Shown: positions 11,699 through 21,339, numbered from the stretch's first letter. The stretch is DNA of 64,000 nt from Myxococcales bacterium (GCA_028287115.1 JAQBQF010000020.1:32321-96320); one strand, 5' to 3'. Notes: generated by a model from the sequence alone, not told the origin. Numbers and translations are program-made.

Positions 11699-12002
11699 CA
11701 CAAACCTCCGGTGTAAGGCGCACGGCTCCCTACGTGCACTTCGCTTCTAGCACGCGAGTCTTGGGCCCTCTGGTTTGCATTCTGCGCGACGAATCGCGAT
11801 CGACACGCGCGCTCGCGGGACCAAAGGTCGAAACGATCGCAGCGTGAAGCACAGCGTTTCTCGTCGAGAAATAGCGACGATCGCAACGAAGGCGCTCGAC
11901 ACCTCTCCAGAATCCGTCAAGCGAATTCGTAAAGTTTTTCGGCACGAGCGGTCGGCTTCACGAAAACGCGACCGATCTCGAATCGGATCAGCACGTGCTG
12001 GC
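11699..12002. other. intergenic stretch, about 300 bp
   Basis: This gap upstream of the HNH gene and downstream of the immunity-type gene (both on the minus strand) looks richer in A and T than its neighbours. It holds the ribosome site of the HNH gene. I see no convincing gene, terminator or clear promoter in it. Confidence 0.5.
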
Positions 12003-13337
12003 TCAGCGGCGTGGGGTCCAATCCGTCACGCGCTCGAAGTTGTCGTTCGCGCTTGCACGCTCGAACACCGACCCGACTGCCTCGTCGAGTAACTTGTCGA
12101 CGCGCTTGTCGAGTCGTGCGATCTGGTTCAGCGGAACGATCGCGATGTTCTCAGTGTCATCGTTGTAAGCGTCGGTTTCGAGGCCGGACAATATTCGCCA
12201 TCCGCTGTCCTCATCTCGAGCGGTGGCTTCACGGTACATGAATCGGATCGGCTTCCCTTCGTCGACGATCTGTCGTGATACGAGCGCTGACGTCCACGAT
12301 CGGAGCTCGAGTCGACGCAACAGCTTCTGACGCAGCTCGGTTCCGAGCTCGATCCTGAGCCGCAGAAGTCGTCCGTTGGCGTCGAGATCTCGATGCACCT
12401 CGAAGAGCCCGTCACCCCAGGTCGTCATGAAGCCACATGTGCGCGCGTCTCCAAGCGTCACGACCCCTGACTCTGTCGACGACGCGCGGACCTGCTGCAT
12501 GAGCTGGTAATGGTGCGAATGCGGGCGGAAGGCGGTGGCGAATTTGAGCTTGCCTCCGCGCAGTTCGGTTACTCGAAATCCTCGGCTCGCTGCTTCTTCG
12601 ATCGGCACGTCACGCCAACCGAATACGTCCGCTTCGAGCTCGACCGCATCGAAGCGCTTGGCTAGCTCCGCGGCGTCGGCACCCCAGAAGGCGAAGTCAG
12701 CGAGGCCGTCGAGGGATTGCTCGTGTTCCCAGAGGTCGATCGCATCCAGATCCACGATCATCAAGCGCGCCCAGTCCACCATTGCGCATCCGAACTGCTC
12801 GCTTCGTGCGGTCACGCCTTCGCGAACTGCAATGCTGATTCGACGAAGCCTTTTCGCGTCCGGGCTGCCTTCCGGCATGAGTTCGCCGACCACACGCAGC
12901 TCGCCCCTTGGGACTTCGCCAACGACGGCGGCCCATATGCCGTGGAACTGCACCTCGCCGGCACCTTTGCCGATAGCGAGCGCGTGTTCGGCGCGCGTTC
13001 GATGTGGAACGCGTTTGCGGAGAATTTCCAGGCGCGCGTCGAGGCTGTGCGATTTCGCGATCTGTTTCACGCGTTTGGAAAGCTCTTTCGCGTGCGCGCG
13101 AGGGATGTCGTACACGAATCGCGGATTCCATTGGCGACCGAGCTGTCGGCCGACCTGCTCGGCATCACCGCCAAGGATTGCGGCATCGACAGACTTGTTC
13201 GCCGCGATCGTTCCGGTCTCGGAGAGAATGCCGGCTGTCATGATCGGAGCGCGGTCGTGCGACCACATGCCAAGGAATCCCGGGTCCACGATCAGCAACG
13301 AGCCGCTAGGCGCGCGAACGGTTCCGAGCTCGATCAC
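12003..13337 (-). CDS. two-domain immunity-type protein (DUF4241-like + Imm33/DUF2185-like)
   Basis: A protein of about 444 residues with a GTG start. The first two thirds (LGTVRAPSGSLLIVDPG near the start; TWGDGLFEVHRDLDANGRL near residue 310) resemble DUF4241. The last 100 residues fit the DUF2185/Imm33 pattern (ALVSRQIVDEGKPIRFMYRE, DSGWRILSG, NIAIVPLNQI, IGSVFER-like SVFERAS). Both families are found as polymorphic-toxin immunity or SUKH-like neighbourhood proteins. Family assignments come from remembered consensus patterns. No signal peptide is present. No toxin is visible nearby except the HNH protein downstream, so any pairing is inference. Confidence 0.6.
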   Translation of the reverse strand: MIELGTVRAPSGSLLIVDPGFLGMWSHDRAPIMTAGILSETGTIAANKSVDAAILGGDAEQVGRQLGRQWNPRFVYDIPRAHAKELSKRVKQIAKSHSLDARLEILRKRVPHRTRAEHALAIGKGAGEVQFHGIWAAVVGEVPRGELRVVGELMPEGSPDAKRLRRISIAVREGVTARSEQFGCAMVDWARLMIVDLDAIDLWEHEQSLDGLADFAFWGADAAELAKRFDAVELEADVFGWRDVPIEEAASRGFRVTELRGGKLKFATAFRPHSHHYQLMQQVRASSTESGVVTLGDARTCGFMTTWGDGLFEVHRDLDANGRLLRLRIELGTELRQKLLRRLELRSWTSALVSRQIVDEGKPIRFMYREATARDEDSGWRILSGLETDAYNDDTENIAIVPLNQIARLDKRVDKLLDEAVGSVFERASANDNFERVTDWTPRR

Positions 13338-13517
13338 TCGACCCGCGTAACACAGCGCCGTCGAAATGGGCAGGCACTCCCCCCCCGGGGTCGAGAACAG
13401 CGTCGTGAACGCGCACCTCGATGATCACGGCAACTGCGAGAATCCGCACATACGATCACGCGTCCGCCGCTGACCCCGTCGAGGAAATCTGCGAAGCTAG
13501 GCCCGCAAACGCGCGCC

Positions 13518-16409
13518 ATGGGGCTTTTCGAGAAATCGCTCGTCGTCCTCGCCGCGATCGTGGGCCTCGCAGGAGCCGCGCGCGCGGGCGATCCGGACCG
13601 CGTGTATCGGACCGTCGAGACCGATCACTTCGTGATCCACTACTGGGTGCCGCTCGATGATGTCGCGGCGCGCATCGGTGTCGCCGCGGAACGCGCGCAT
13701 CGCATCCTCTCGCCCGCGCTCGATCACGTGCCCGCAGAGAAGACGCTGATCTTCATCGCGGACGACACCGACAGCGCGAACGGGTTTGCGGGTGTGTTGC
13801 CGCGCAATGCGATCACGCTCTACGCGACGGGGCCGGATAGCTTCTCGGAGCTCGACGATCACGATGACTGGCTGTACGGGCTCGTCGCCCACGAGTACAC
13901 CCATATTCTCCACCTCGATACGATGGAAGGCCTGCCGAACATCTACAACTCGATCTTCGGCAAGACCTGGGCGCCGAACCAGATCATGCCGCGGTGGATC
14001 ATCGAAGGCATCGCGGTCTACGAGGAGTCGAAGCGATCTGCCGGTGGTCGCAATCGCGGGACTCGGTTCGATCAGTTCATCCGCATCGCGCGCCACGACA
14101 ACAAGGAGTTGCGGATCGATCAGATCAGCGGCTCACCTCGGCAGTTTCCGCGCGGCAACGCCGCGTACATCTACGGGTCGCACTTCCTGTCGTACGTCTT
14201 CGATCGATTCGGCGACGATACCGTGCGCAAGATGGCCCACGTTGCCGGCTCGTGGGCGCCTCCGTTCGCGATCAACCGTCAGATCGCGAAGGTCGTCGGC
14301 AAGCCGTTCACCGAGCTCTACGACGACTGGAACGCATTCATCCGCGACAAGTACGGGATGCAAGAGATGGCAGCCGAACGCCGAGGCCTCGCGACTGGAC
14401 GAATGCTGACGCACTCGGCGGAGACCAACGTGCTCGCGCATTACTCCGCCGATGGGAAAGACATCTTCTGGCTCGCGTACGACGGCTACTCGCTTCCGAG
14501 AGTCCGAGCGATGCCGGTCGGGGGCGACGTGTCGAGCGCACGCGACATCGCCCAGATCGATTCCATGGGGCCGTTCGATCTGCTGCCCGACAACTCGCTC
14601 GTCTACGAGCAGGGGCGCCAGTATCGTCGTGACTACTCGTTTCAGGATCTGTTCCGGTGGGATGCGCGCACCGGCCAGACCGTGCGGCTCACGACCGGCC
14701 GGCGCGCTCGCAATCCCGCAGTGTCACCCGACGGGCGCCGCGTGGCGTTCTCCAAGAACGAGCACTCCGAGAGCGTGCTCGCCGTGATGGACGTGGCACC
14801 GGATGCGCCCGACACCGTGGTGTGGCGAGGCCAGCGCTACGATCAAGCCTATCAACCCGCGTGGAGCCCCGACGGCAAGCGCATCGCGTTCTCGGCGTGG
14901 CGGAGGGGCGGGTTTCGCGACATCCTGATCGTCGACGTTGGTTCGGGTGCGGTCGAGGAGATCACGCACGATCGCGCGATCGACATGTCGCCGGCGTGGT
15001 CGAGCGATGGGCGGTACGTCTACTTCGATAGCGATCGATCGACGATCAGCAACGTCTACGCGTACGACACGACGGATCACACGACCTGGCAGATCACGAA
15101 TGTGCTCGGTGGCGCGTTCCAGGCGGAGCCGTCGCCCGACGGTAAGCGACTCGTGTACGAGTCCGCGGTGCCGGACGGCGGCTATGACCTCTACGAGGTC
15201 GCGCTCGATCGCAGCACGTGGCTGCCGGCGCGCGAATACGTCGACGACAAGCCGCCGCCGATCGACATCAAGGACGACGAGGTCGCGGTCAGCAAGCCGC
15301 GTCCGTTCCGGTCGATCGAGACGCTGGCGCCACAATCGTGGACGGCGACGGTCGACCTCGCCACGCATACCGCCGCGATCCAGACCGGCGGTCAGGATGA
15401 CGCTGGCCTGCATGGCTATGCCCTCGCGATAGGTCTCGATCTCGATACGGGTGACACGAACCTCGGCGCGTCGTACGGGTACAGCGGGTTTCGGCCGACG
15501 TTTCGAGTGTCGGGGGCGCGCACGCTGCTGCAGCGTTCGGGGTGGCGCGTCGATGGCGTCAACATGCGATATCGCGAGGAAGACTGGAGCGGCACGGTCG
15601 CGCTCGGGATTCCGCTCGAATCGCGGCCGGGCACGAGCTGGTCGCTGTCGTTCGACTACGACGTCGACTGGTTTCGGCTCGTCCAGCCGCCGCCGATCAC
15701 GGAGGATCCGAACCAGCGCGTGCCGCTGATGCCACCGAGTGATTACGTGCAAGCGGGGGTCGGCTCGCGGCTCGGGTTCTCGACCGTGCGCGGCACGACC
15801 TTCAGCGTCGGACCGACGAACGGCTTCGATGCCAGCGTTAGCTTGCGGCTCGACAATCCTGCGCTCGGTGCGACGTATCACAACGTCACGGTCAGCTACG
15901 CGAGTGATGTGTTCCTGAAGCTGTGGGGCCGGACGCCGGCAATGACGCTGCGGCTCGTCGGCGCGCTGCGAACCGGCGATCTCGTGCGCAACGGAAGCTT
16001 CGGGCTCGGCGGGATTCCGGCCCAGGATGTCGTGATGTCGATCGTCAACTCGACGCGGTCCTCTTCGATCGGCTACCTGCGCGGCTATCCGGGGCGGTCG
16101 CTGGTCGGCAACCAATATCACCTGCTCAACTTCGAATATCGCCAGGAGCTCTGGCAGATCGAGCACGGGCTCGCGACGCTGCCGGTGTATGTGCGGCGGA
16201 TGCACATCGCGGCGCTGTCGGATGCCGCGACCGCCTTCGATCAGACCTTCGACGCGTCGAAGAATCTGCGTTGGTCGGTCGGTGCCGCGCTGCGGGTCGA
16301 TGCATTCTTTGGCTACTTCGTGCCCGGGACGTTCGAGATCGGCTACGCGCGAGGCCTGATCCAGGGCGGGGTAGGGCAGACCTGGTTCTTGCTGACGGGA
16401 AGCTTGTGA
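13518..16409 (+). CDS. secreted metalloprotease / TolB-like propeller / outer-membrane barrel protein
   Basis: The 963-residue product starts with a signal peptide (LVVLAAIVGLAGAARA). A gluzincin-type protease domain follows, with HEYTH near residue 125 and the distal Glu in PRWIIEGIAVYEE. A TolB/WD40-like propeller has blades with NPAVSPDGRRVAFSK, QPAWSPDGKRIAFSA and SPAWSSDGRYVYFDS (about 390-560). The C-terminal 330 residues are rich in alternating polar/hydrophobic strands and look like a surface-antigen-type barrel. It probably sits in the outer membrane with the protease and propeller periplasmic or outside. It overlaps the next gene by four bases (GTGA). The barrel call is inference from strand pattern. 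Confidence 0.8.
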   Translation: MGLFEKSLVVLAAIVGLAGAARAGDPDRVYRTVETDHFVIHYWVPLDDVAARIGVAAERAHRILSPALDHVPAEKTLIFIADDTDSANGFAGVLPRNAITLYATGPDSFSELDDHDDWLYGLVAHEYTHILHLDTMEGLPNIYNSIFGKTWAPNQIMPRWIIEGIAVYEESKRSAGGRNRGTRFDQFIRIARHDNKELRIDQISGSPRQFPRGNAAYIYGSHFLSYVFDRFGDDTVRKMAHVAGSWAPPFAINRQIAKVVGKPFTELYDDWNAFIRDKYGMQEMAAERRGLATGRMLTHSAETNVLAHYSADGKDIFWLAYDGYSLPRVRAMPVGGDVSSARDIAQIDSMGPFDLLPDNSLVYEQGRQYRRDYSFQDLFRWDARTGQTVRLTTGRRARNPAVSPDGRRVAFSKNEHSESVLAVMDVAPDAPDTVVWRGQRYDQAYQPAWSPDGKRIAFSAWRRGGFRDILIVDVGSGAVEEITHDRAIDMSPAWSSDGRYVYFDSDRSTISNVYAYDTTDHTTWQITNVLGGAFQAEPSPDGKRLVYESAVPDGGYDLYEVALDRSTWLPAREYVDDKPPPIDIKDDEVAVSKPRPFRSIETLAPQSWTATVDLATHTAAIQTGGQDDAGLHGYALAIGLDLDTGDTNLGASYGYSGFRPTFRVSGARTLLQRSGWRVDGVNMRYREEDWSGTVALGIPLESRPGTSWSLSFDYDVDWFRLVQPPPITEDPNQRVPLMPPSDYVQAGVGSRLGFSTVRGTTFSVGPTNGFDASVSLRLDNPALGATYHNVTVSYASDVFLKLWGRTPAMTLRLVGALRTGDLVRNGSFGLGGIPAQDVVMSIVNSTRSSSIGYLRGYPGRSLVGNQYHLLNFEYRQELWQIEHGLATLPVYVRRMHIAALSDAATAFDQTFDASKNLRWSVGAALRVDAFFGYFVPGTFEIGYARGLIQGGVGQTWFLLTGSL

Positions 16410-17101
16410 GCGGCAAGGACGACGAGCCGATCGCGAACCCCGTCAAGTCCGCGGCGCTGCACGTCGGTGGCGATGTCGCGGTCGAGGTCGCGTTGCAGCT
16501 GGCCGATCCGATCCGGGCGTTGCGCGATCGGCTCGGGCTCGTGGTCGATCATCTCGAGCGCCACGTCGCGACGTCGACGGGACCGACTCCGTATCCGTGG
16601 CGGTCGCTGCAGACGCTCCGCCAGGATCTCGCGGCGGCGTATCTCGAGGCGACGCAGCTCGCGCGAAGGATCGAGGAGCTCGATCGAGCGTTGCACGATG
16701 ATCCGCCGCAATGGTTCGATCTCGCAGCGGCGGTCGATCTCGGTCTCCGCCTCGCGACCCACCACCTCGGCCCCGGGATCGAGCTGCTGTTCGATCTCGG
16801 CCATGTTCCGCCGGCGCGCGGGACGCCGGGAACGCTCGCGTTGCTGGTCGCGCAGCTCGTCGCGCTGTGCGCGCGCTCGGCTCGTGCAGTCTCCGGGAGC
16901 TCGCTCAGCGTGCGCGTCTCGGCTGAAGAATCGTGGGGCTTCGTGACGATCGCCGACAACGGCGACGGCAGTGATCGGGCCGCCGAGCTTGGCGAGCTGG
17001 CGCGAGCGATCGTGACGCCGTGGGGCGGAAGCGCGGATGCCGCTTCCGCACTGAGCCAAGGCTGTGCGTTCGAGATCCGGCTGATCACGAAACCGATCTG
17101 A
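16406..17101 (+). CDS. histidine-kinase-like ATPase protein lacking an H-box
   Basis: A 231-residue product with a GTG start overlapping the previous stop. It has a helical first half resembling a dimerisation region (IRALRDRLGLVVDHLE, DLAAAYLEATQLARRIEELDRAL). The second half resembles a HATPase domain with a G1-like box (VTIADNGDGSD) and a final glycine-containing strand. I find no phospho-accepting His and no clear N-box. It is probably a degenerate sensor-kinase-like protein without autokinase activity. Translational coupling to the barrel protein is the only functional hint. Confidence 0.65.
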   Translation: MSGKDDEPIANPVKSAALHVGGDVAVEVALQLADPIRALRDRLGLVVDHLERHVATSTGPTPYPWRSLQTLRQDLAAAYLEATQLARRIEELDRALHDDPPQWFDLAAAVDLGLRLATHHLGPGIELLFDLGHVPPARGTPGTLALLVAQLVALCARSARAVSGSSLSVRVSAEESWGFVTIADNGDGSDRAAELGELARAIVTPWGGSADAASALSQGCAFEIRLITKPI

Positions 17102-17104
17102 CGC

Positions 17105-17887
17105 CTACCGGCCGGCGGTGTGACCGGACCACGCTTCGTAGTCGGCGACCCGCTTCGATAGTAGCGCGAGATCTTCACCGGCCCCGGCGCGCTCTTCGGC
17201 GGCGACGACGAGCAGGCCCATCGCGGCTTGCAGCAAACGTCCGCCGGTGAGCGGGAGGTTTGCACCGCGCAGCGCGTACTCGCGGACTTCGGAGATCCGG
17301 AACGCGACCTGGCCGACCTGCAGGTAGTCGCCGCGCAGATAGACGACGTCGGCACCGACGAGCAGCGCGTGCTCGATGTCGCGCTTCGCGGAGGCTTCGC
17401 CTTTGCCTTCGGCCTGCGCGCGCATCCGGCGCTTCGCGTCTTCGTAGACCTCGGGCCGGGTGATCGGCGCATCCCGCGTGTAAGGCGCGAGTTGATCGGA
17501 GATGCTCTTTGCAGCCTCGGGGCCATCGGCGACGTGGAGCGCCACTTCCAGATCGCCGAGCGCGAGCAACAGATCGCGGCTGCGCGAGCGGCGGCGCGCT
17601 TCGCTGAAGCGCTCGTGCGCGAGATACGCGAGGCCGGCGCACGCGAACACGCTGCCCGGGATGATCTGGAGCGCCGCCGCCGCGACGCCCGCGGTCGCGA
17701 GACCCGAAGCGACGAGCGGCGCGGTCGGCGAGCGTCCGATCAGCTCGACGCGATCGAGCAGGCGCGCATCGAGCCGGATGATCGGATTGCCGGGCGGTGC
17801 GATGACGAGCCACGGGGCTTCGACGCCGATGCCGCTCCGCGGCAACAGGCGCGAGCGATCGATCGTGGCGGAAGGCGAGGCTTCCAT
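17105..17887 (-). CDS. unknown membrane protein coupled to PATAN-domain gene
   Basis: A 260-residue protein of no family I recognise. A Pro/Ile-rich start (PRSGIGVEAPWLVIAPPG) is followed by a hydrophobic stretch with two short helices (about 55-90, PLVASGLATAGVAAAALQIIPGSVFACAGLAYLA). The rest is a soluble alpha/beta-looking domain. It starts two bases after the stop of the PATAN-domain gene, so it is the second gene of that operon. The first half may be a small cytosolic domain anchored to the membrane. No catalytic motif is visible. Confidence 0.6.
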   Translation of the reverse strand: MEASPSATIDRSRLLPRSGIGVEAPWLVIAPPGNPIIRLDARLLDRVELIGRSPTAPLVASGLATAGVAAAALQIIPGSVFACAGLAYLAHERFSEARRRSRSRDLLLALGDLEVALHVADGPEAAKSISDQLAPYTRDAPITRPEVYEDAKRRMRAQAEGKGEASAKRDIEHALLVGADVVYLRGDYLQVGQVAFRISEVREYALRGANLPLTGGRLLQAAMGLLVVAAEERAGAGEDLALLSKRVADYEAWSGHTAGR

Positions 17888-17889
17888 GA

Positions 17890-18999
17890 TTAGCCTAGCT
17901 CGATCACGCCGAGCTCGGCGAGGTGTGCGAAGGCGAGCAGAGCCTCAGCTTCCCGCATGTTCGTCGACTTGACGAGCGAGAGTAGATCCCATCGGCCATC
18001 GATCCGCGACGCGAGCTCGAGCTCGGCGGGAGACAGCTCCATGTCCTTGGCGGGCTTGCGGACGCGCTTCGGCACGCGATGCTTCGACAGCAACATCTTC
18101 GCGACCTCGGCGACCCGCGAACGTTCGGCGGCCGTGAACGTCTTGCGGACCTCTTGATCGCTCGGATCTTGATGCAACGCCTGGGTTGCCATCGCGAGCG
18201 CTCCGGTGCGATCGCCGGCGCGGAGACGTCCGCGGGCGCCCGCCGCGAGCTCGACCGCAGAGTTCGTGCGTTCGCGTTGTCGGCGATCGATCGTCAGCCG
18301 GCCCGAGGTCACCATCTGCGCGAGCAGCTCGTAGATCGCGAAGCGCTCGCCCGAGAAGGCCGCCGCGATGTCTGCTGCCGTGTGACGATCGCCGGCCATC
18401 GCCCAGACCTTGGCGGTGTCGATCACGTCGTCGTCGCCCGGGGGCGGCGGCGCGATGCTCGGTGGAACGAAGAACATCACGTCATCGGCACCGAGGATGC
18501 CCATGATCTCGGTCATTCGCTCGGAGCGGCGGTGCGCGACCTTCAGGCACACGTCGATCGCGAGCTGCGCGCTGACGCCGGTCCCGGAGGGTTGGGTCCG
18601 AGGCACGACATCGAACTGGCCATCCATCCAGGTCACGACATCCGTAACTGTTTCGCGGATCTTCGTGGCGAGAATTTCTACCAGTGCAGCTTCGGTAATC
18701 AGACCCGACATGAGCAGAACTTTTCCCAGGGGCACGCCGGTCTCGGCGCGCGCTTCGAGCGCGTCTGCGAGCGCGCGCTCGAGGACCAAGCCGCTGCGCA
18801 CGAGGATCACGCCGAGCTGCTCGTCTCGGCGATTGGAGCTCGCCCACACGATTGCTCCGTCCTCGATGACGAGGCTGCGCTGCAGGCCGCGGCGCTCGAA
18901 CGTGATCGGTGCGGTGAGCTTTCGCCGGCCGACCCAGTCCAGCACGTCCTCCGCGGACATCGTGCTGAGTGAACCGCGCAGCGACATCGCTTTGAGCAT
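17890..18999 (-). CDS. DUF4388 (PATAN) domain protein
   Basis: A product of about 369 residues starting at ATG 18999 (MLKAMSLRGSL); ATG 18987 (MSLRGSL) is an equal alternative. The frame stays open upstream but would overlap the divergent thioredoxin gene. The N-terminal DUF4388 domain (RGSLSTMSAEDVLDWVGRRKLT... LVIEDGAIVWASSNRRDEQLG) and a following helical part (VPLGKVLLMSGLITEAALVEIL) are characteristic. Such proteins are common in myxobacteria and cyanobacteria next to two-component and gliding systems. The C-terminal half is helical. It heads a two-gene operon. Confidence 0.85.
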   Translation of the reverse strand: MLKAMSLRGSLSTMSAEDVLDWVGRRKLTAPITFERRGLQRSLVIEDGAIVWASSNRRDEQLGVILVRSGLVLERALADALEARAETGVPLGKVLLMSGLITEAALVEILATKIRETVTDVVTWMDGQFDVVPRTQPSGTGVSAQLAIDVCLKVAHRRSERMTEIMGILGADDVMFFVPPSIAPPPPGDDDVIDTAKVWAMAGDRHTAADIAAAFSGERFAIYELLAQMVTSGRLTIDRRQRERTNSAVELAAGARGRLRAGDRTGALAMATQALHQDPSDQEVRKTFTAAERSRVAEVAKMLLSKHRVPKRVRKPAKDMELSPAELELASRIDGRWDLLSLVKSTNMREAEALLAFAHLAELGVIELG

Positions 19000-19017
19000 A
19001 GCGGAAGTTCGGCTACG

Positions 19018-19767
19018 ATGATCGAGATGCCCGACGCTAAGCAGCCAGCTGGTGTCTTCCTCGACGCTCGCGTGCTCCTCTGCGGCGGGGCACTCGGGAC
19101 GATCGGCCTCTTCGTGCTCGTGGCATTCCTCTGGATGGTGCCCAAAGCGCACGAGCGCGAGACCTCGGCGGCGTGCGCCGGCCTGCGGTCGTCACCGCCT
19201 AATCCTGCGCTGTGCCCGGCCGGCGGTGATTGCAGATTCCCGCTCGCCGCACCTGACTTTACCGCGCTCGATCACAATGGGAAGCCGGTTCATCTCTCCG
19301 ACTTCCGCGGCAAGGTCGTCCTGCTCAACTTCTGGGCCTCGTGGTGCGGTGTGTGCAAGACCGAGAAGCCGCAGCTCAACGCGATGGCCGATGATCTCGC
19401 GAGCAAGGACTTCGTCGTGATCGCGCTCGCCTCGGATCGCACCTGGACCGACGTGCTGCTCGCGCTGGTCGATGCACTCGCATCGAATGTCGCGACCGCT
19501 GAAGGCGCAGGGAAGGACGCCACCATGAAGGACGCGCTCGCCGCGTACCGGCAAGCCCTGCCGTCGGGCGTACCGTTCGACGTGTATCTCGATCGCCCGG
19601 CGGGCGACGACAACATCGGCCAGATCGCCGCCTCGTGGGGAATCAAGGCCGTACCGGAGTCCGCGCTGATCGACCGGCGCGGCAACATCCGCGCGTACTT
19701 CGTGAACAAACGCGATTGGAAGTCGCCCGTCGCGGAGACGTGCCTGCGATCCGTGATAGACGAGTAG
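19018..19767 (+). CDS. membrane-anchored TlpA/ResA-like thioredoxin
   Basis: A 249-residue product with one N-terminal membrane helix (about 20-42). The periplasmic thioredoxin fold contains DFTALDHNGKPVHLSDFRGK and the redox pair in FWASWCGVCKTE (about residues 108-113). The cis-Pro region reads AVPESALI. Four additional Cys lie in the first periplasmic segment and the C-terminal tail (CAGL, ALCPAGGDCRF, ETCLRS). An insertion of about 40 residues (DALASNVATAEGAGKDA) separates the strands, longer than in typical ResA. A second start ATG lies at 19027. The response regulator gene starts two bases after its stop. Confidence 0.88.
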   Translation: MIEMPDAKQPAGVFLDARVLLCGGALGTIGLFVLVAFLWMVPKAHERETSAACAGLRSSPPNPALCPAGGDCRFPLAAPDFTALDHNGKPVHLSDFRGKVVLLNFWASWCGVCKTEKPQLNAMADDLASKDFVVIALASDRTWTDVLLALVDALASNVATAEGAGKDATMKDALAAYRQALPSGVPFDVYLDRPAGDDNIGQIAASWGIKAVPESALIDRRGNIRAYFVNKRDWKSPVAETCLRSVIDE

Positions 19768-19769
19768 AC

Positions 19770-20138
19770 ATGGCGCGTGTGCTTGTCATCGACGACGAGC
19801 CGGATGTCGTGCGGCTGATCTTGAAGGTGCTGTCCGGACGCGGGCACATCGTGCAAGTCGCACGTGACGGCGCGAGCGCGCTCGCTCGCGTCAAGCACGA
19901 GCCACCGGACGTGATCCTGCTCGACAGCGATCTACCGAAGATCGACGGCGCTGAAGTCTGCCGGCGCCTCAAGACCGACACGACGACCGCGGATATTCCG
20001 ATCGTGATGATGACGTCGGCGTACATCGATATCTACGACGTCGGCGCCGACGGCGGACCGGATGCATTCGTCGTGAGGCCGTTCGTCCGCGAAGTCCTCG
20101 CGAACGTCGTCGAGCGCGCCCTGTTCAAGCGACCGTGA
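19770..20138 (+). CDS. single-domain response regulator with Lys-to-Arg switch
   Basis: A 122-residue receiver domain with nothing attached. The acidic pair is Asp8-Asp9 (VIDDEPD), the phospho-acceptor is Asp52 (LLDSDLP) and the switch Thr is Thr82 (VMMTSAY). The usually invariant Lys before Pro-Phe is Arg103 (VVRPF). It may still phosphorylate but with altered kinetics. It starts two bases after the thioredoxin gene and overlaps the CobW-type gene by four bases (GTGA), so all three are one operon. No kinase partner is visible nearby. Confidence 0.88.
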   Translation: MARVLVIDDEPDVVRLILKVLSGRGHIVQVARDGASALARVKHEPPDVILLDSDLPKIDGAEVCRRLKTDTTTADIPIVMMTSAYIDIYDVGADGGPDAFVVRPFVREVLANVVERALFKRP

Positions 20139-21130
20139 GCGACAAGGTTCCTTTCACGATCCTGACCGGCTGGCTCGGCGCCGGGAAGACGACGGCGCTC
20201 AATCGCATGCTCGCGGCGCCGCACGGCCGCAAGATCGCGGTGCTCGTCAACGAGCTCGGTCGAATCTCGATCGATACGCAGCTGATCGTCGGGCGTGGTG
20301 GCGACGTGCTCGAGCTCGCGGGCGGCTGCGTGTGCTGCAAGGTCGACATCAAGAGCGACCTGTGGGACGGGATCGCCGAGGTCGTCGCGCGCGCGAATCC
20401 CGATCACGTCGTGCTCGAGACGACCGGCATCGCGGAGCCGGCGGCGATCCTCGAGAACTTGCACCGCGTTCCCGACAGCAAACGGATCGGCGGCACGACC
20501 GAGACCAATATCCGCGATCGGATTCACCCGGCCGGCGTGATCTGCGTGATCGATGCGGAGACCGGGGCCAGCGCGGTCGCCCTACGAGAAGAGGCGAGGG
20601 CGCAGGCGCAGACCGCCGATCGCGTGCTGTTGGCGAAACTGGAAGTGGCGTCCGCTGATGCCGTGCGGCGCACCCACGCGCTACTCGATGACATCGCGCC
20701 GGCCGCCGAGCGCGCGGGATTTCCGACCGGCGAGGCCGGCGCACTGGCGATGACAGATTGGGTGCTCGAGCAACGCAAGCTCCGCGCGTGGACGACGCGG
20801 CCGCATGTTCACGATCACGCGCACGGCGCACATCATCACGCGGGACAGATCGTCGCGGTATCGTTTGCCGACGACGCGCCGCTCGTCGGCGACCGCGTGC
20901 TCGCGGTGCTCGAGTCGCTCGGTGCGCGCCTCGTGCGCGCCAAAGGCTTCGTCAACCTCACCGGTGACGATCGGCGCGGCTTCGTCGAACGCGCGGGCAT
21001 TCGAACCGAGCTCACGTATCGCGAGCCGTGGGGCGAGGCACCGCGGCGCAGCGAGCTCGTGCTGATCGGCGACGACCTCGACGAGGCCGCGGTGCGGCGC
21101 GCGTTATGGGCGTGCCGCGCGGGCACCTAG
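20135..21130 (+). CDS. CobW/YjiA-type GTPase, zinc metallochaperone
   Basis: A 331-residue COG0523-family protein. Walker A is GWLGAGKTT near residue 10, and the metal motif GCVCC appears as GGCVCCKVD (about 64-70). A His cluster (HDHAHGAHHH, about 227-236) precedes a CobW C-terminal domain. These proteins load zinc or cobalt into client enzymes using GTP. The GTG start overlaps the response regulator stop. A tiny His-rich frame lies about 100 bp downstream. Clients are unknown here. The linkage to thioredoxin may reflect thiol or metal homeostasis. Confidence 0.9.
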   Translation: MSDKVPFTILTGWLGAGKTTALNRMLAAPHGRKIAVLVNELGRISIDTQLIVGRGGDVLELAGGCVCCKVDIKSDLWDGIAEVVARANPDHVVLETTGIAEPAAILENLHRVPDSKRIGGTTETNIRDRIHPAGVICVIDAETGASAVALREEARAQAQTADRVLLAKLEVASADAVRRTHALLDDIAPAAERAGFPTGEAGALAMTDWVLEQRKLRAWTTRPHVHDHAHGAHHHAGQIVAVSFADDAPLVGDRVLAVLESLGARLVRAKGFVNLTGDDRRGFVERAGIRTELTYREPWGEAPRRSELVLIGDDLDEAAVRRALWACRAGT

Positions 21131-21142
21131 CGCCAGCGAATC

Positions 21143-21322
<180 letters not shown>

Positions 21323-21339
21323 GACTTAGATCGCGTTCG

